Below, piece after piece: positions 1-8,936 of a stretch of 43,761 nt of DNA. Every line of letters begins with the position of its first letter. Position 1 is the first letter of the stretch. The stretch is from Streptomyces albipurpureus (lineage in GTDB: Bacteria > Actinomycetota > Actinomycetes > Streptomycetales > Streptomycetaceae), in contig NZ_JAMQAW010000009.1 in the NCBI RefSeq assembly GCF_023701525.1, positions 157,268-201,028 of the forward strand. Reading direction: 5' to 3'. The notes below the pieces were generated by a model. The model worked only from the letters and a program-made list of their open reading frames with translations. It ran no database searches and was not told where the DNA came from. The translations under genes and the position numbers were made by a program.

Positions 1-95
1 ACCGGCTGTGTCCGCGATTGCTGCGATCGCTGGCCGGGTGGCGTGCGGTGTGAGCGACGCGGATCAGCGCCTCCGCACAGTGCCGGAGCTCCTCG

Positions 96-130
96 TCCTA
101 CGCGGTGGTCTCGGTCCTACGCGGTGGTCT
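96..130. repeat. 16-bp direct repeat over the metG stop codon
   Basis: The sequence TCCTACGCGGTGGTCT occurs at 96-111 and again at 115-130. The second copy contains the metG stop codon (TAG read on the minus strand, 117-119). The copies are 19 bp apart, so the last codons of metG have a near-copy just past the stop. It looks like a short tandem duplication with no evident function. Confidence 0.8.
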
Positions 131-1736
131 TGGGCTCCTCCAGACGCGGGAACAGGACCGCGCCCTTCGTCACCGTCGAGCCCACCGGCAGCTGACCCCA
201 GACGCCCGCGTTCTGCACCGGCTGGTCCGCCAGTGCGCCCAAGGAGGCCTCGGCGCCCAGCGACTCCCACAGCGCCTCGGAGGTACGGGGCATCACGGCG
301 TTCAGCAGTACCGCCATCCCCCGCAGGGAGTCGGCGGCCGTGTACAGGATCGTCGCCAGCCGCGCCTGGCCCTCGGGTGAGGTGTCCTTCGCGACCTTCC
401 ACGGCTCCTGCTCGGTCAGATAACCGTTGACCTGCTTCACGAAGTCGAAGATCGCCAGGATTCCGCCCTGGAAGTCCAGCTCTTCGCCGATCAGCCGATC
501 CGCCGTCGCGGCGGCCTTCGCCAGGCCCTCCTGGACCGCCTTCTCAGCGGCGTCGGACGCCGTCGCCTCGGGAAGTTCCCCACCGAAGTACTTGCCGACC
601 ATGGCGGCGACCCGAGAGGCCAGATTGCCGTAGTCGTTCGCCAGCTCGCTCGTATAGCGAGCGGTGAAGTCCTCCCACGAGAACGATCCGTCCTGACCGA
701 ACGCGATCGCCCGCAGGAAGTACCAGCGGTAGGCGTCCACGCCGAAGTGCGAGGTCAGGTCCTGCGGCTTGATGCCGGTCAGATTGGACTTCGACATCTT
801 CTCGCCGCCGACCATCAGCCAGCCGTTGGCCGCGACCCGGCCCGGCACCGGCAGATCGTTCGCCAGCAGCATCGCGGGCCAGATGATCGCGTGGAAGCGC
901 AGGATGTCCTTGCCGACCAGATGGACGTCGGCCGGGAAGGTGTCCGCGAACTTCGCCGGGTTCTCGTTGTAGCCGACCGCCGTGGCGTAGTTCAGCAGCG
1001 CGTCGATCCACACATAGATGACGTGCTTCTCGTCCCACGGAACCTTCACGCCCCAGTCGAAGGTCGACCGGGAGATGGAGAGGTCCTGAAGTCCCTGCTT
1101 GACGAAGTTCACGACCTCGTTGCGGGCGGACTCCGGCTGGATGAAGCCAGGGTTGGCCCCGTAGAACTCCAGCAGCCTGGGGCCGTACTCGCTCAGCTTG
1201 AAGAAGTAGTTCTCCTCCTTGAGGAGCTCCACCGGCTTCTTGTGGATCGGGCAGAGCTTCTGTCCCTCGTACTCGCCCTCCCCGTCGATCAGATCCGCCG
1301 GGAGCTTGTACTCCTCACAGCCCACGCAGTACGGGCCCTCATAGCCGCCCTTGTAGATCTCACCCTTGTCGTACAGGTCCTGGACGAACTCCTGCACACG
1401 GTCCGTGTGCCGCTTCTCGGTCGTCCGGATGAAGTCGTCATTGGCGATGTCCAGGTGCTCCCAGAGGGGCTTCCAGGCCTCCTCCACGAGCTTGTCGCAC
1501 CACTCCTGGGGCGAAACGCCGTTCGCCTCGGCGGTGCGCATGATCTTCTGACCGTGCTCGTCCGTGCCGGTGAGGTACCACACCTTCTCGCCACGCTGAC
1601 GGTGCCAGCGGGTGAGCACGTCGCCTGCGACGGTCGTGTAGGCGTGGCCCAGGTGAGGAGCGTCGTTGACGTAGTAAATGGGGGTCGTGACGTAAAACGC
1701 CTTCGACCCCTGCTTCTCGGTTCCAGTGGCCGCCAT
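117..1736 (-). CDS. metG: methionyl-tRNA synthetase
   Basis: Class I aminoacyl-tRNA synthetase that charges tRNA-Met with methionine in the cytoplasm; 539 residues, normal for the short bacterial form without the C-terminal tRNA-binding dimer domain. The HIGH-type signature is HLGH at residues 28-31 and the KMSKS loop is at 313-317. A connective-peptide knuckle is visible as C137-x2-C140 followed by C162 and H165; part of the usual zinc-ligand set appears changed. The catalytic WIDALLNY segment lies near residue 243 and the anticodon-binding helical domain fills the C-terminal third. The start is ATG at 1736. The gene is divergent from a two-component operon, with about 265 bp between them. 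Essential housekeeping gene; confident call. Confidence 0.97.
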   Translation of the reverse strand: MAATGTEKQGSKAFYVTTPIYYVNDAPHLGHAYTTVAGDVLTRWHRQRGEKVWYLTGTDEHGQKIMRTAEANGVSPQEWCDKLVEEAWKPLWEHLDIANDDFIRTTEKRHTDRVQEFVQDLYDKGEIYKGGYEGPYCVGCEEYKLPADLIDGEGEYEGQKLCPIHKKPVELLKEENYFFKLSEYGPRLLEFYGANPGFIQPESARNEVVNFVKQGLQDLSISRSTFDWGVKVPWDEKHVIYVWIDALLNYATAVGYNENPAKFADTFPADVHLVGKDILRFHAIIWPAMLLANDLPVPGRVAANGWLMVGGEKMSKSNLTGIKPQDLTSHFGVDAYRWYFLRAIAFGQDGSFSWEDFTARYTSELANDYGNLASRVAAMVGKYFGGELPEATASDAAEKAVQEGLAKAAATADRLIGEELDFQGGILAIFDFVKQVNGYLTEQEPWKVAKDTSPEGQARLATILYTAADSLRGMAVLLNAVMPRTSEALWESLGAEASLGALADQPVQNAGVWGQLPVGSTVTKGAVLFPRLEEPKTTA

Positions 1737-1873
1737 GTCGAAATCTTATCGGCCCCCGGATGGTCCCTTCACACGCTCAAACCTCCTCCGAGCACTGCTG
1801 GCCAGCCGCGGAGACATCCGCGAAACATCTCTCGGGATAGAAAGACGCATCCTGGGATGAATGCTGCGGGTGT

Positions 1874-1921
1874 CCGTGGGGGTCCGACCTCCTTGTGCGC
1901 CTCTGTACGAGACCCCCACGG
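1874..1921. promoter_or_regulatory. inverted repeat in the metG / response-regulator intergenic region
   Basis: CCGTGGGGGTC (1874-1884) and its exact reverse complement GACCCCCACGG (1911-1921) are separated by 26 bp. It sits 83 bp before the response-regulator start and could be an operator dyad or an RNA hairpin in the leader. Function is inferred from position only. Confidence 0.45.
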
Positions 1922-2003
1922 GGGCTCCAGGATGCCGAGGGCACCAGCGTTTCTCCGCCGGGAGCACGGTGGGGCGGGACCGGGACGAAGGGGAGAACGC
2001 GCT

Positions 2004-2657
2004 ATGCGGGTACTGGTGGCCGAGGACGAGCAGATCCTGGCCGAGCTGGTCGCCACCGGGCTGCGCCGCGCCGGTTTCGCGGTCGACACCGTCTACAGCG
2101 GCGACGCTGCCCTGGCCTACCTCGGACTGCACGACTACGACGTGGTCGTGCTCGACCGCGATCTGCCGCGGGTCCACGGCGACCAGGTCGCCCGAGAGCT
2201 CGTCGCCTCCGCGTCCCGCACCCGGATTCTGATGCTCACCGCCTCCGCCTCGATGGAGGACCGGGTGGAAGGGCTCGACCTGGGCGCCGACGACTATCTG
2301 GGCAAGCCCTTCGAGTTCCCCGAGCTGGTCTCCCGGGTGCGCGCCCTGCGCCGCCGCAGTGCCCGTCCCGTACCGCCCCAGCTGGAACGCCATGGGCTGC
2401 GCCTGGACACCGTACGCAGGACAGCCGAGCGCGAGGGGCGGCTGCTGGACCTGTCGCCGAAGGAGTTCTCCGTACTCCAGATCCTGCTGGAGGCGGACGG
2501 CGCGACCGTCTCGGCCGAGGAGCTCCTTGAGCGGGCGTGGGACGCCCACACCGATCCCTTCACGGGCGCGGTCCGGGTCTGCATGAGCAAGCTGCGGGCG
2601 AAGCTGGGTGACCCTGCCCTGATCCGTACGGTCCAGGGCGTGGGGTACGCACTGTGA
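2004..2657 (+). CDS. OmpR/PhoB-family response regulator (CutR-like)
   Basis: Cytoplasmic DNA-binding response regulator, 217 residues. The receiver domain (residues 1-115) has the acidic pocket E7-D8, the phospho-acceptor D51 in the segment VVVLDRDLP, the switch threonine T79 and the conserved K101. A winged-helix DNA-binding domain (about 125-217) ends in the usual GVGYAL strand. From memory it resembles CutR of Streptomyces, but the stimulus cannot be read from sequence. The start ATG at 2004 is preceded by GGGGAG at 1990-1995. The stop codon overlaps the GTG start of the histidine kinase (GTGA), so the pair is translationally coupled. An inverted repeat at 1874-1921 lies upstream. Confidence 0.93.
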   Translation: MRVLVAEDEQILAELVATGLRRAGFAVDTVYSGDAALAYLGLHDYDVVVLDRDLPRVHGDQVARELVASASRTRILMLTASASMEDRVEGLDLGADDYLGKPFEFPELVSRVRALRRRSARPVPPQLERHGLRLDTVRRTAEREGRLLDLSPKEFSVLQILLEADGATVSAEELLERAWDAHTDPFTGAVRVCMSKLRAKLGDPALIRTVQGVGYAL

Positions 2658-3946
2658 GAAGCACGGCCCGCAGGGGGGCCGGCCGGGTCGGTCCCCGGAT
2701 CAGCCAGGTCGGTCGGGTCGGTGCATGGAGTGGTCGGATCGGTTCTCCGAGCGGCCGGATCGGCCCCAGGATCAGACATGCCGGCCCCGGACGGCTGGGG
2801 CCCGGGTCCACGATCCGCACCAGGATCGCCCTCGTCTACGGCGCGGTGTTCCTCGTTCTCGGTGGAGTGCTGCTCGCGGTCGTCAATCTGCTCTCCCGCG
2901 CCGGTACGGAGGACCAGGCGGACTCCATCGCGCGTCAGGCCGTCGTCAAGCCGCACCCGTCGTCACCTGGGGCATGGTCGGTGACCCATGGTGACCTCAC
3001 CACCTTCAGGGCCTACCAGATCACGGACAACGTCAGCGACGCGGCATCGGAGGAGATGCTCTTCTGGTCGCTGACCGCGCTGCTGATGACCGCGTTGTGC
3101 GCGGTCGCGGTGGGATGGTGGATCGCCGGTCGGGTGCTGCGGCCGGTGCACGCGATGACGGCCAAGGCGCGCAGGCTCTCCGAACGCACCCTCCACGAGC
3201 GCATCGCGGCGAGTGGGCCCGACGACGAACTCAAGGAGCTCGGGGACACCCTCGACGCCCTGCTGGCCCGACTGGAGAAGGCGTTCGACAGCCAGCGCAG
3301 ATTCATCGCCAACGCCTCCCATGAACTGCGTACGCCCCTGGCGACCCAGCGCACGGCCATCCAGGTCGGTCTGGACGCCGAGTTGTCCGCCGATGACCTG
3401 CTGGCCACCAAGCGGGTGTTGCTGGACACCAACCGGCGGAGCGAGCGGCTGATCGAAGGGCTGCTGATGCTGGCGCGCAGCGAACGCGGAGTCGAGGAGC
3501 ACGACGATGTCGATCTCGGGGAGCTGACCCGGGAGGAGTCGGTGCGGCACGATGTGCGGGCCGACGCGGAGTACGGATTGGTGGTACGCGGAAACCGGCT
3601 GCTGCTGGCCCAACTGGTGGGCAACCTGGTGGCGAACGCGGTCGCCTACAACGTGCCGGGGGGGACGGTCAGTGTCCGGGTGGCCGCCGACACGGCGGGC
3701 AGGGGAGCGCTGATCGTGGAGAACACCGGGCCCGAAATGGCCGCGGAGGACATTCCGGCGCTGTTCGAGCCGTTCCGGCGCGGGGAGGGGCGGGACCGGA
3801 TGGGGCTCGGCGCGGGGCTGGGGCTCTCCATCGTGCGCTCGGTCGCCGAGGGCCACGGCGGCGAGGTGACGGCCAGGCCCGGCCCGGGGGGCGGGGGACT
3901 GACCGTCACCGTGTCGCTGCCTGTGGTGGATGTGGTGGCGCGGTAG
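2654..3946 (+). CDS. two-component sensor histidine kinase
   Basis: Membrane sensor kinase of 430 residues, partner of the regulator just upstream. Order: an odd Gly/Arg-rich N-terminus (1-52) with several G-R-[VI]-G motifs, transmembrane helix about 57-80, a short extracytoplasmic loop, a second helix about 136-158, a HAMP linker, then the dimerisation/phospho-acceptor helix with H223 in NASHELRTPL. The HATPase domain has the N box around N324/N328 and the G box GLGAGLGLSIV from 384. The GTG start overlaps the preceding stop by 4 bp. The sensor loop is only about 55 residues, so the ligand is unknown. The N-terminal extension before the first helix is unusual; no good alternative start exists in it, so it is probably translated. 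Confidence 0.93.
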   Translation: MRSTARRGAGRVGPRISQVGRVGAWSGRIGSPSGRIGPRIRHAGPGRLGPGSTIRTRIALVYGAVFLVLGGVLLAVVNLLSRAGTEDQADSIARQAVVKPHPSSPGAWSVTHGDLTTFRAYQITDNVSDAASEEMLFWSLTALLMTALCAVAVGWWIAGRVLRPVHAMTAKARRLSERTLHERIAASGPDDELKELGDTLDALLARLEKAFDSQRRFIANASHELRTPLATQRTAIQVGLDAELSADDLLATKRVLLDTNRRSERLIEGLLMLARSERGVEEHDDVDLGELTREESVRHDVRADAEYGLVVRGNRLLLAQLVGNLVANAVAYNVPGGTVSVRVAADTAGRGALIVENTGPEMAAEDIPALFEPFRRGEGRDRMGLGAGLGLSIVRSVAEGHGGEVTARPGPGGGGLTVTVSLPVVDVVAR

Positions 3947-3981
3947 CGAGTGGCTAGGCGCCTGTTCCGGGACGTTCCCTG

Positions 3982-6135
3982 CTAGGGCTTCCAGCCCTGG
4001 AGGATGCCGTCGAACAACTCCTCGTCCGGGATGTCGTTGGGCGTGGGGCCGGCGTGGAAGAAGCCCGTGCTGTCGACGGAGAGCTTGCGGAGGTAGTCGA
4101 AGGCCTTCGCGTCGTGCTCGCCGAAGGCGACGAACTTCCAGAACACCGACTTGTTGGCGGCTGCCGTCAGTGCGGCGGTGGCGGCGGTCTTGGACTCGGG
4201 TGCGCCATCCGTCTGGAAGATCACCAGCGCGGGGACGGGCTTGCGCGACCTGCTGCCCGATGCCGCCCGTACGGCCTTGCTGGCCTTGGCGTGCAGCGCG
4301 AGGACTTCCTCGATGGCCAGGTGGTAGTTGGTACGACCCATCCGGCCGAGGGAGTCATGGAGTTCATCCACCTTGCCCTCGTAGGAGTCCAGGGTGAGTG
4401 CGCCGGTGCCGTCCACTTCGGTGGAGAAGAACACGACCTCAACGGCCGGGTCCGTGCCCTCGTGGAGATGCGCGGCGAGCGCGAGGGCGCGCTCACCGAG
4501 CCGCTGTGCGCTGCCGTCCTTGTAGAAGGGCCGCATCGAGCCTGACCGGTCGAGCACCAGATAGACGAGCGCCGCGGTGTCAGGGAGCCCGGCGCGCTGG
4601 AGTGCGGTGGCCGCGGCGGAGTGGGTGGCGGCCAGCGCGGTAGGAAGGGGGGCAGGTGCGGACCCGGAGGCGGGGGCGAGTTCGGCAACGGGGTCGGCTG
4701 CGGTCTCGTCCGGCCCGGCTGCGGGGGTTCCGCTTGCGGGCTCGTCGGGTGCTGCTGCCGCGACCTCGGGCTCGGCCTGAGGCTCTGCCTCGGGTTCTGG
4801 CTCGGCTACGGCTACGGGTTCTGGTTCCGTGGTCGCGGTGGGCTCGGGGCCGTCCGCGGCTGCCGTGGGCTCAGCGGGTTCTTGGGCAACGGTCTCATCG
4901 ACGGTGGTTCGGTCGACGGTGGGCTCATCGGCGATGGGTTCGGCCGGGGCGTCGGTGACCTCCAGCCCTTCCGATGTGCCCGGTGCCTCCGCTGAGGTCG
5001 CCGTCTCGGGAGCCGCCGTTTCCGCTGCGGTTTCCTCTGTTGCCTGTGCCTGTGCCTGTGCCTCTGCCTCTGCTTCTGCTTCTGCCCGGGCTTCTGGCTC
5101 TGGCTTTGCTTCTGCGGCGGCCTCTGTGGTTTCTGAGGCGGTGGCCGAGGCGTCGGTGGATTCCGCTTCCGTTTCCGTTTGCCTGTCCACCTCGGCTTCG
5201 GCTTCGGCGGGCTCCACAACGGTGACTTCCGCCGCGTCGGCGTCGGCGTTGTCCCCCTCCACAGCGGCCACCACCGGCTCGGAGGAGGTGCCTGCTGCGG
5301 CGCTGTCCGCCGATGTGGTGACCTCTACATCTGCGAGTACTGCTGCCGAATCGTTCGCGGGGACATCCGCGGGGACATCCGCGGGGACATCCGCGGGGAC
5401 GTCTGAAGAGGTGTCGGCGGCTGTATCGGCGGAGACGCCAGCGGGGGTCTCCTGCGGTGTGGTCTCGGACTCAGCCCCGTCCTTGACCTCTTCCTTGACC
5501 TCTTCCTTGACCTTTTCCCGGGCTTCGCCCTTGGCCTCGTCCTTGGCCTCGTCCGTGGCCTCGATCTCGGTGTCCACCGAGGGCTCAGCCAGGGCCGGTT
5601 CCGTGGTCGCGGCGGGATTCTCGGCAGAGGGCGCCGCAGCAGACACCCCGTCCGGTGCCGCCGCCACGGCAGTGTTCTCCGGCGGCTCGGCCGCTTCCGC
5701 TGCCGGGCCTCCCGGTGCTTCTGTGCCTTCCGGGACCTTCTCCGTACGGCCCTGGGAAGGAACCGATGCCGCACGGGCACGGGGTTGTGGATTGTCGAAT
5801 GCGGCCGACACCAGATCCGCTGCCAGGCCGGAGGGCGTGGACGGCGATGAGGGCGCCGCAGTGGGACCGGACCCGCCGGAGGCCGACGCTTCCGACGCCT
5901 CCGGAGCCGAGGTCTTCGCCGGAGCAGCGGTCGCCGAGGTGACTGCCGTTGCCGGGGTTTGCGGAGAGGGTTCCTCGGCAGGGGAGGGAATGACCGGGGC
6001 GGTGGCGGAAGTAGCCTCGGTGGTGGTGGCCGGTTCTGGACGTTCGGACTGGGTCGGGACCGAAACTGCGACCGGCTCGGTGGGCTCCGAACGATCGCGA
6101 CCGAACACCTTGCGCAGCAAGCTCCGAATGCCCAT
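3982..6135 (-). CDS. von Willebrand factor A domain protein, TerF-like, with long low-complexity region
   Basis: A 717-residue protein with three parts. The basic N-terminus [16 protein letters not shown] resembles TerF-type VWA proteins linked to tellurium and stress-resistance (ter) loci. Residues about 20-515 are a disordered Ala/Glu/Pro/Thr/Val-rich tract with short repeats such as VPAD (four times) and EVKE. The C-terminal VWA domain (about 518-717) holds the metal-dependent adhesion site motif DRSGS and a later TDGAPES loop. No signal peptide or transmembrane helix is evident, so it is probably cytoplasmic or membrane-peripheral. I chose ATG at 6135, with GAAAGG upstream; an open frame continues to 6267 without a better site. 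No other ter genes are in view. It converges with the histidine kinase 35 bp away. Confidence 0.85.
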   Translation of the reverse strand: MGIRSLLRKVFGRDRSEPTEPVAVSVPTQSERPEPATTTEATSATAPVIPSPAEEPSPQTPATAVTSATAAPAKTSAPEASEASASGGSGPTAAPSSPSTPSGLAADLVSAAFDNPQPRARAASVPSQGRTEKVPEGTEAPGGPAAEAAEPPENTAVAAAPDGVSAAAPSAENPAATTEPALAEPSVDTEIEATDEAKDEAKGEAREKVKEEVKEEVKDGAESETTPQETPAGVSADTAADTSSDVPADVPADVPADVPANDSAAVLADVEVTTSADSAAAGTSSEPVVAAVEGDNADADAAEVTVVEPAEAEAEVDRQTETEAESTDASATASETTEAAAEAKPEPEARAEAEAEAEAQAQAQATEETAAETAAPETATSAEAPGTSEGLEVTDAPAEPIADEPTVDRTTVDETVAQEPAEPTAAADGPEPTATTEPEPVAVAEPEPEAEPQAEPEVAAAAPDEPASGTPAAGPDETAADPVAELAPASGSAPAPLPTALAATHSAAATALQRAGLPDTAALVYLVLDRSGSMRPFYKDGSAQRLGERALALAAHLHEGTDPAVEVVFFSTEVDGTGALTLDSYEGKVDELHDSLGRMGRTNYHLAIEEVLALHAKASKAVRAASGSRSRKPVPALVIFQTDGAPESKTAATAALTAAANKSVFWKFVAFGEHDAKAFDYLRKLSVDSTGFFHAGPTPNDIPDEELFDGILQGWKP
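5357..5404. repeat. 12-bp tandem repeat inside the VWA protein gene
   Basis: Four tandem copies of a 12-bp unit (GCGGGGACATCC on the plus strand, last copy with one change) encode repeated Val-Pro-Ala-Asp on the minus strand. Units are in frame, so copy-number change would only lengthen the disordered linker. Confidence 0.8.
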
Positions 6136-6448
6136 GTGCGAAACCTTTCGCATGAGTTGGGGGTTTTTTATCCACTCTTGGGCCAGTTTGTCCTTGGTGT
6201 GTCCTGGCCAGGGCGGACACGTAAGGTTAGCGGTCACCCGCCCCAAACCACCGCAGGGTCGGCTCAAGGGAAACTCGCCCGCGATCGCCCCCGTATCGGG
6301 TGACTCATGGCCGGTACTAGCTCACATCTTTCCGGGCATTCATCCACCGTTCACCCCACGTCCGCCGCTTTGCGTACATACCCTCCTAACGTCTCGATGG
6401 AAGACATTCCGACAGACTGTCGGCGCAGGTGCGCCGGAGGAGGACGAA
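6136..6448. other. divergent intergenic region, VWA gene / phosphatase gene
   Basis: About 310 bp separate the two divergent starts. The PHO-box-like array at 6338-6370 and a candidate -10 (TACCCT, 6379-6384) lie on the phosphatase side. Nothing else in it is recognisable. Confidence 0.6.
6338..6370 (+). promoter_or_regulatory. candidate PHO box (PhoP-binding direct repeats)
   Basis: Three contiguous 11-bp units, ATTCATCCACC, GTTCACCCCAC and GTCCGCCGCTT, match the layout of the Streptomyces PHO box, whose unit consensus is GTTCACC plus four bases. The middle unit matches all seven core bases; the flanking units match five of seven each. A -10-like TACCCT follows at 6379-6384. The array precedes a phosphatase gene, as expected for the phosphate-starvation regulon. 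Confidence 0.65.
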
Positions 6449-8515
6449 GTGCGCAGACTGCTGCCACTCTTGAGCACCAAGCCCCACGCGGGTGGACGTT
6501 CAGCGCTCACCTGCCGCTACCGCTGCGGTGACGCCTGCTTCCAAGAGGTGCCCAACACCAGTGACAACGAGTACGCGGGCGACATCATCGCCAGCGCCCT
6601 GTCCCGCCGGTCCATGGTGCGGGCCGCGGCCGTTGTCACCGTGGCCTCCGCGGCCGGCGCCGCCGTGCTCGGCGGGCCGGCCAGTGGGCAGGCCGTAGCC
6701 GCTCCCCTCGACCATCCGGGTCAGAAGCCCGGCAAGGGCGGTCGGCTTGATGGTGCCCGCGGCCTGCGCTTCGAGCCGGTGGCGCCCAACAAGAAGGACA
6801 AGGTCACCGTTCCCCCGGGCTACGGACAGAACATCGTGATCCGGTGGGGCGATCCGATTCTGCGAGGTGCCCCCGCCTTCAACGCGGCCAAGCAGACCGC
6901 CAAGGCACAGGCCGGTCAGTTCGGTTACAACAACGACTTCCTCTCGCTGCTCCCGCTTCGCGGTGAGCGCGGTCGTCAGGTACTCGTCGCCAACCACGAG
7001 TACACCGACGAGATCCTGATGTTCCGGGGCTACGACCCCGAGAAGCCGACCCGCGAGCAGGTGGAGATCGCCTGGGCGGCACACGGCCTCTCCGTCGTGG
7101 TGGTCGAGGAGGAGCGTCGAACCGGCAGCCTCACCGCGGTCAGCCGGCACCACCTCAACCGTCGCCTCACCGCGACCAGTCTCTTTGAGATGACGGGCCC
7201 GGCCGCCGGCAGCCCCCTGCTACGCACCTCGACCGATCGCTCGGGCATCAAGGTGCGCGGCACCCTCAACAACTGTGCCGGTGGGGAGACGCCCTGGGGT
7301 ACCACGCTGCACGGTGAGGAGAACTTCAACCAGTACTTCGCCAACGGCGGCAGCGACACCGACAAGCGCTATGGCATCGTCGCGGGGCCCAGCGATCGCA
7401 AGTGGGAGCGCTTCGACAAGCGCTTCGACGCCAAGCGGGAACCGAACGAGTCCCACCGTTTCGGCTGGGTGGTCGAGCTCGACCCCTACGACGCCGACTT
7501 CGTACCGCGCAAGCGGACCGCGCTGGGGCGCTTCAAGCATGAGGCCGCCGCGCCCCGACTCACCGAAGACGGTCGCCCGGTCGTCTACATGGGCGATGAC
7601 GAACGCTTCGACTACTTCTACAAGTTCGTCTCGTCGAAGCGGATGAAGAAGGGCAACTCCCGAGCCGCGCGGGAGCACAACCTCACCCTTCTCGACCACG
7701 GGACGCTCTATGTCGCCAAGCTGTCCGCCGACAGCCCGCAGGACATCGACGGCAGTGGAAAGTTGCCCAACGACGGTGAGTTCGACGGCTCCGGCGTCTG
7801 GATTCCCCTCGCCACCGACGACACCTCGCACGTCCCCGGGATGACCGCCGATGAGGTGTACGTCTTCACCCGGCTCGCCGGTGACAAGGTCGGTGCGACC
7901 AAGATGGACCGGCCCGAGGACGTGGAGCCGTCTCCGCGAACCGGCCGGGTCTATCTGGCGCTGACCAACAACACCGACCGCGGAAAGCCGGGCAAGCCCG
8001 GCGCGGACGAGGCCAACCCGCGCAATCTCAACAAGCACGGGCAGATACTGGAGCTGGCCGAGAACTGGGACGACCCGGCGGGCGATGGCTTCGCCTGGCG
8101 GCTCTTCCTGGTCGCGGGTGACCCCAAGGACCCGTCGACCTACTTCGCCGGCTTCCCGAAGGACCGGGTCAGCCCCATCTCCTGCCCGGACAATGTGGCC
8201 TTCGACCCGCACGGCAACCTGTGGATATCCACCGACGGCAACCAGTTGGGCTCGCACGACGGACTCTTCGGGGTGGCGACACACGGTGAGCGACGCGGTG
8301 AGCTGAAGCAGTTCCTCACCGTACCGATCGGGGCTGAGACCTGCGGTCCGGTGATCCAGGACCGTCGAGTGCTGGTGGCGGTCCAGCATCCGGGTGAGGT
8401 GGATGGGGCATCGGTGGAGAAGCCCGCGAGCGCCTGGCCGGACGGGCGGGGGAAGATGGTCCGTCCGTCGGTCGTCGCGGTCTGGCCCAAGGACGGCTCC
8501 AACATCGGCGTCTGA
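6449..8515 (+). CDS. PhoX-family (DUF839) alkaline phosphatase
   Basis: Predicted secreted phosphatase of 688 residues that would release phosphate from phosphoesters outside the cell. PhoX enzymes are Ca/Fe-dependent and exported by the Tat pathway. A twin-arginine signal LSRRSMVRAAAVV lies at residues 51-63, followed by an Ala-rich hydrophobic stretch; a conserved 50-residue leader with several cysteines precedes the RR motif. The body contains features I associate with DUF839/PhoX, such as NNCAGGETPWGT, YMGDDERFDYFYKFV and CPDNVAFDPHGNLW. The start is GTG at 6449, fixed by GGAGGAGGA at 6437-6445. The upstream PHO-box-like repeats suggest PhoR-PhoP control under phosphate limitation. Confidence 0.9.
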   Translation: MRRLLPLLSTKPHAGGRSALTCRYRCGDACFQEVPNTSDNEYAGDIIASALSRRSMVRAAAVVTVASAAGAAVLGGPASGQAVAAPLDHPGQKPGKGGRLDGARGLRFEPVAPNKKDKVTVPPGYGQNIVIRWGDPILRGAPAFNAAKQTAKAQAGQFGYNNDFLSLLPLRGERGRQVLVANHEYTDEILMFRGYDPEKPTREQVEIAWAAHGLSVVVVEEERRTGSLTAVSRHHLNRRLTATSLFEMTGPAAGSPLLRTSTDRSGIKVRGTLNNCAGGETPWGTTLHGEENFNQYFANGGSDTDKRYGIVAGPSDRKWERFDKRFDAKREPNESHRFGWVVELDPYDADFVPRKRTALGRFKHEAAAPRLTEDGRPVVYMGDDERFDYFYKFVSSKRMKKGNSRAAREHNLTLLDHGTLYVAKLSADSPQDIDGSGKLPNDGEFDGSGVWIPLATDDTSHVPGMTADEVYVFTRLAGDKVGATKMDRPEDVEPSPRTGRVYLALTNNTDRGKPGKPGADEANPRNLNKHGQILELAENWDDPAGDGFAWRLFLVAGDPKDPSTYFAGFPKDRVSPISCPDNVAFDPHGNLWISTDGNQLGSHDGLFGVATHGERRGELKQFLTVPIGAETCGPVIQDRRVLVAVQHPGEVDGASVEKPASAWPDGRGKMVRPSVVAVWPKDGSNIGV

Positions 8516-8863
8516 GCCAGCCTTCTCCTTTTCCATCGCGTCTGGGTCGACCTTCCCGGTCCATCGGCGTCTGGGTCAGCCCTCCTGGTCGGTTGGCGTC
8601 TGGGCCAGCCCTCCTGGTCGGTTGGCTGCGCTGTCGGCCCGCTCCCCCGGCCCCCCCGCTGGTTTGGTGGACGGACTCGCCCCTTCCGCGCCAGCGTCTG
8701 GGGCTCGCACCCTCCGGGTGCCGTGCGTGTGCCCGTGCCCGTATCCGCCCTGTGTCGATGTCAGCGCTGGTACGGGCCGGGTGGCGGCTGCTGAGTGCCG
8801 GGCCTGGCCTGGGGGCAGCCACCCGGTTGATCGGCGGTGAATCGGCGTTGATCAGCGCTGGGT

Positions 8864-8878
8864 CACCGTTGAACGGTG
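8864..8878. promoter_or_regulatory. 15-bp palindrome upstream of the S4-domain gene
   Basis: CACCGTT-G-AACGGTG is a perfect dyad about 60 bp before the ATG at 8937, at operator distance from the promoter. The binding protein is unknown. Confidence 0.4.
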
Positions 8879-8923
8879 TTCCCACCCGCCGAAAAGCACC
8901 CGGTGTCTGACCCGACCGAGCCG

Positions 8924-8929
8924 TAGAGT
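8924..8929 (+). promoter_or_regulatory. -10 element of a likely leaderless transcript
   Basis: TAGAGT fits the TANNNT -10 consensus and ends 7 bp before the ATG at 8937. No Shine-Dalgarno sequence is present, so transcription probably starts at or next to the start codon. No good -35 hexamer is seen. Confidence 0.5.
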
Positions 8930-8936
8930 CGATGGC

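Larger units (their letters stand above)
8516..8936. other. intergenic region with short repeats
   Basis: About 420 bp between the phosphatase and the S4 gene. The first 110 bp hold degenerate repeats of a roughly 30-bp unit containing GCGTCTGGG and CAGCCCTCCTGGTCGGTTGG; the latter occurs twice, near 8576 and 8606. A perfect 15-bp dyad and a likely leaderless promoter lie at the distal end. Confidence 0.6.

Noticed and set aside
747..2003. Long plus-strand open frame continuous with the response regulator
   Set aside because: It is antisense to metG and only the part from ATG 2004, with its own ribosome site, reads as a response regulator. The rest is a high-GC shadow frame.
4829..6448. Plus-strand open frame rich in Ala/Ser/Val joined to the phosphatase
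   Set aside because: It is the complement of the repetitive VWA-protein linker. The phosphatase start at 6449 has a strong ribosome site.
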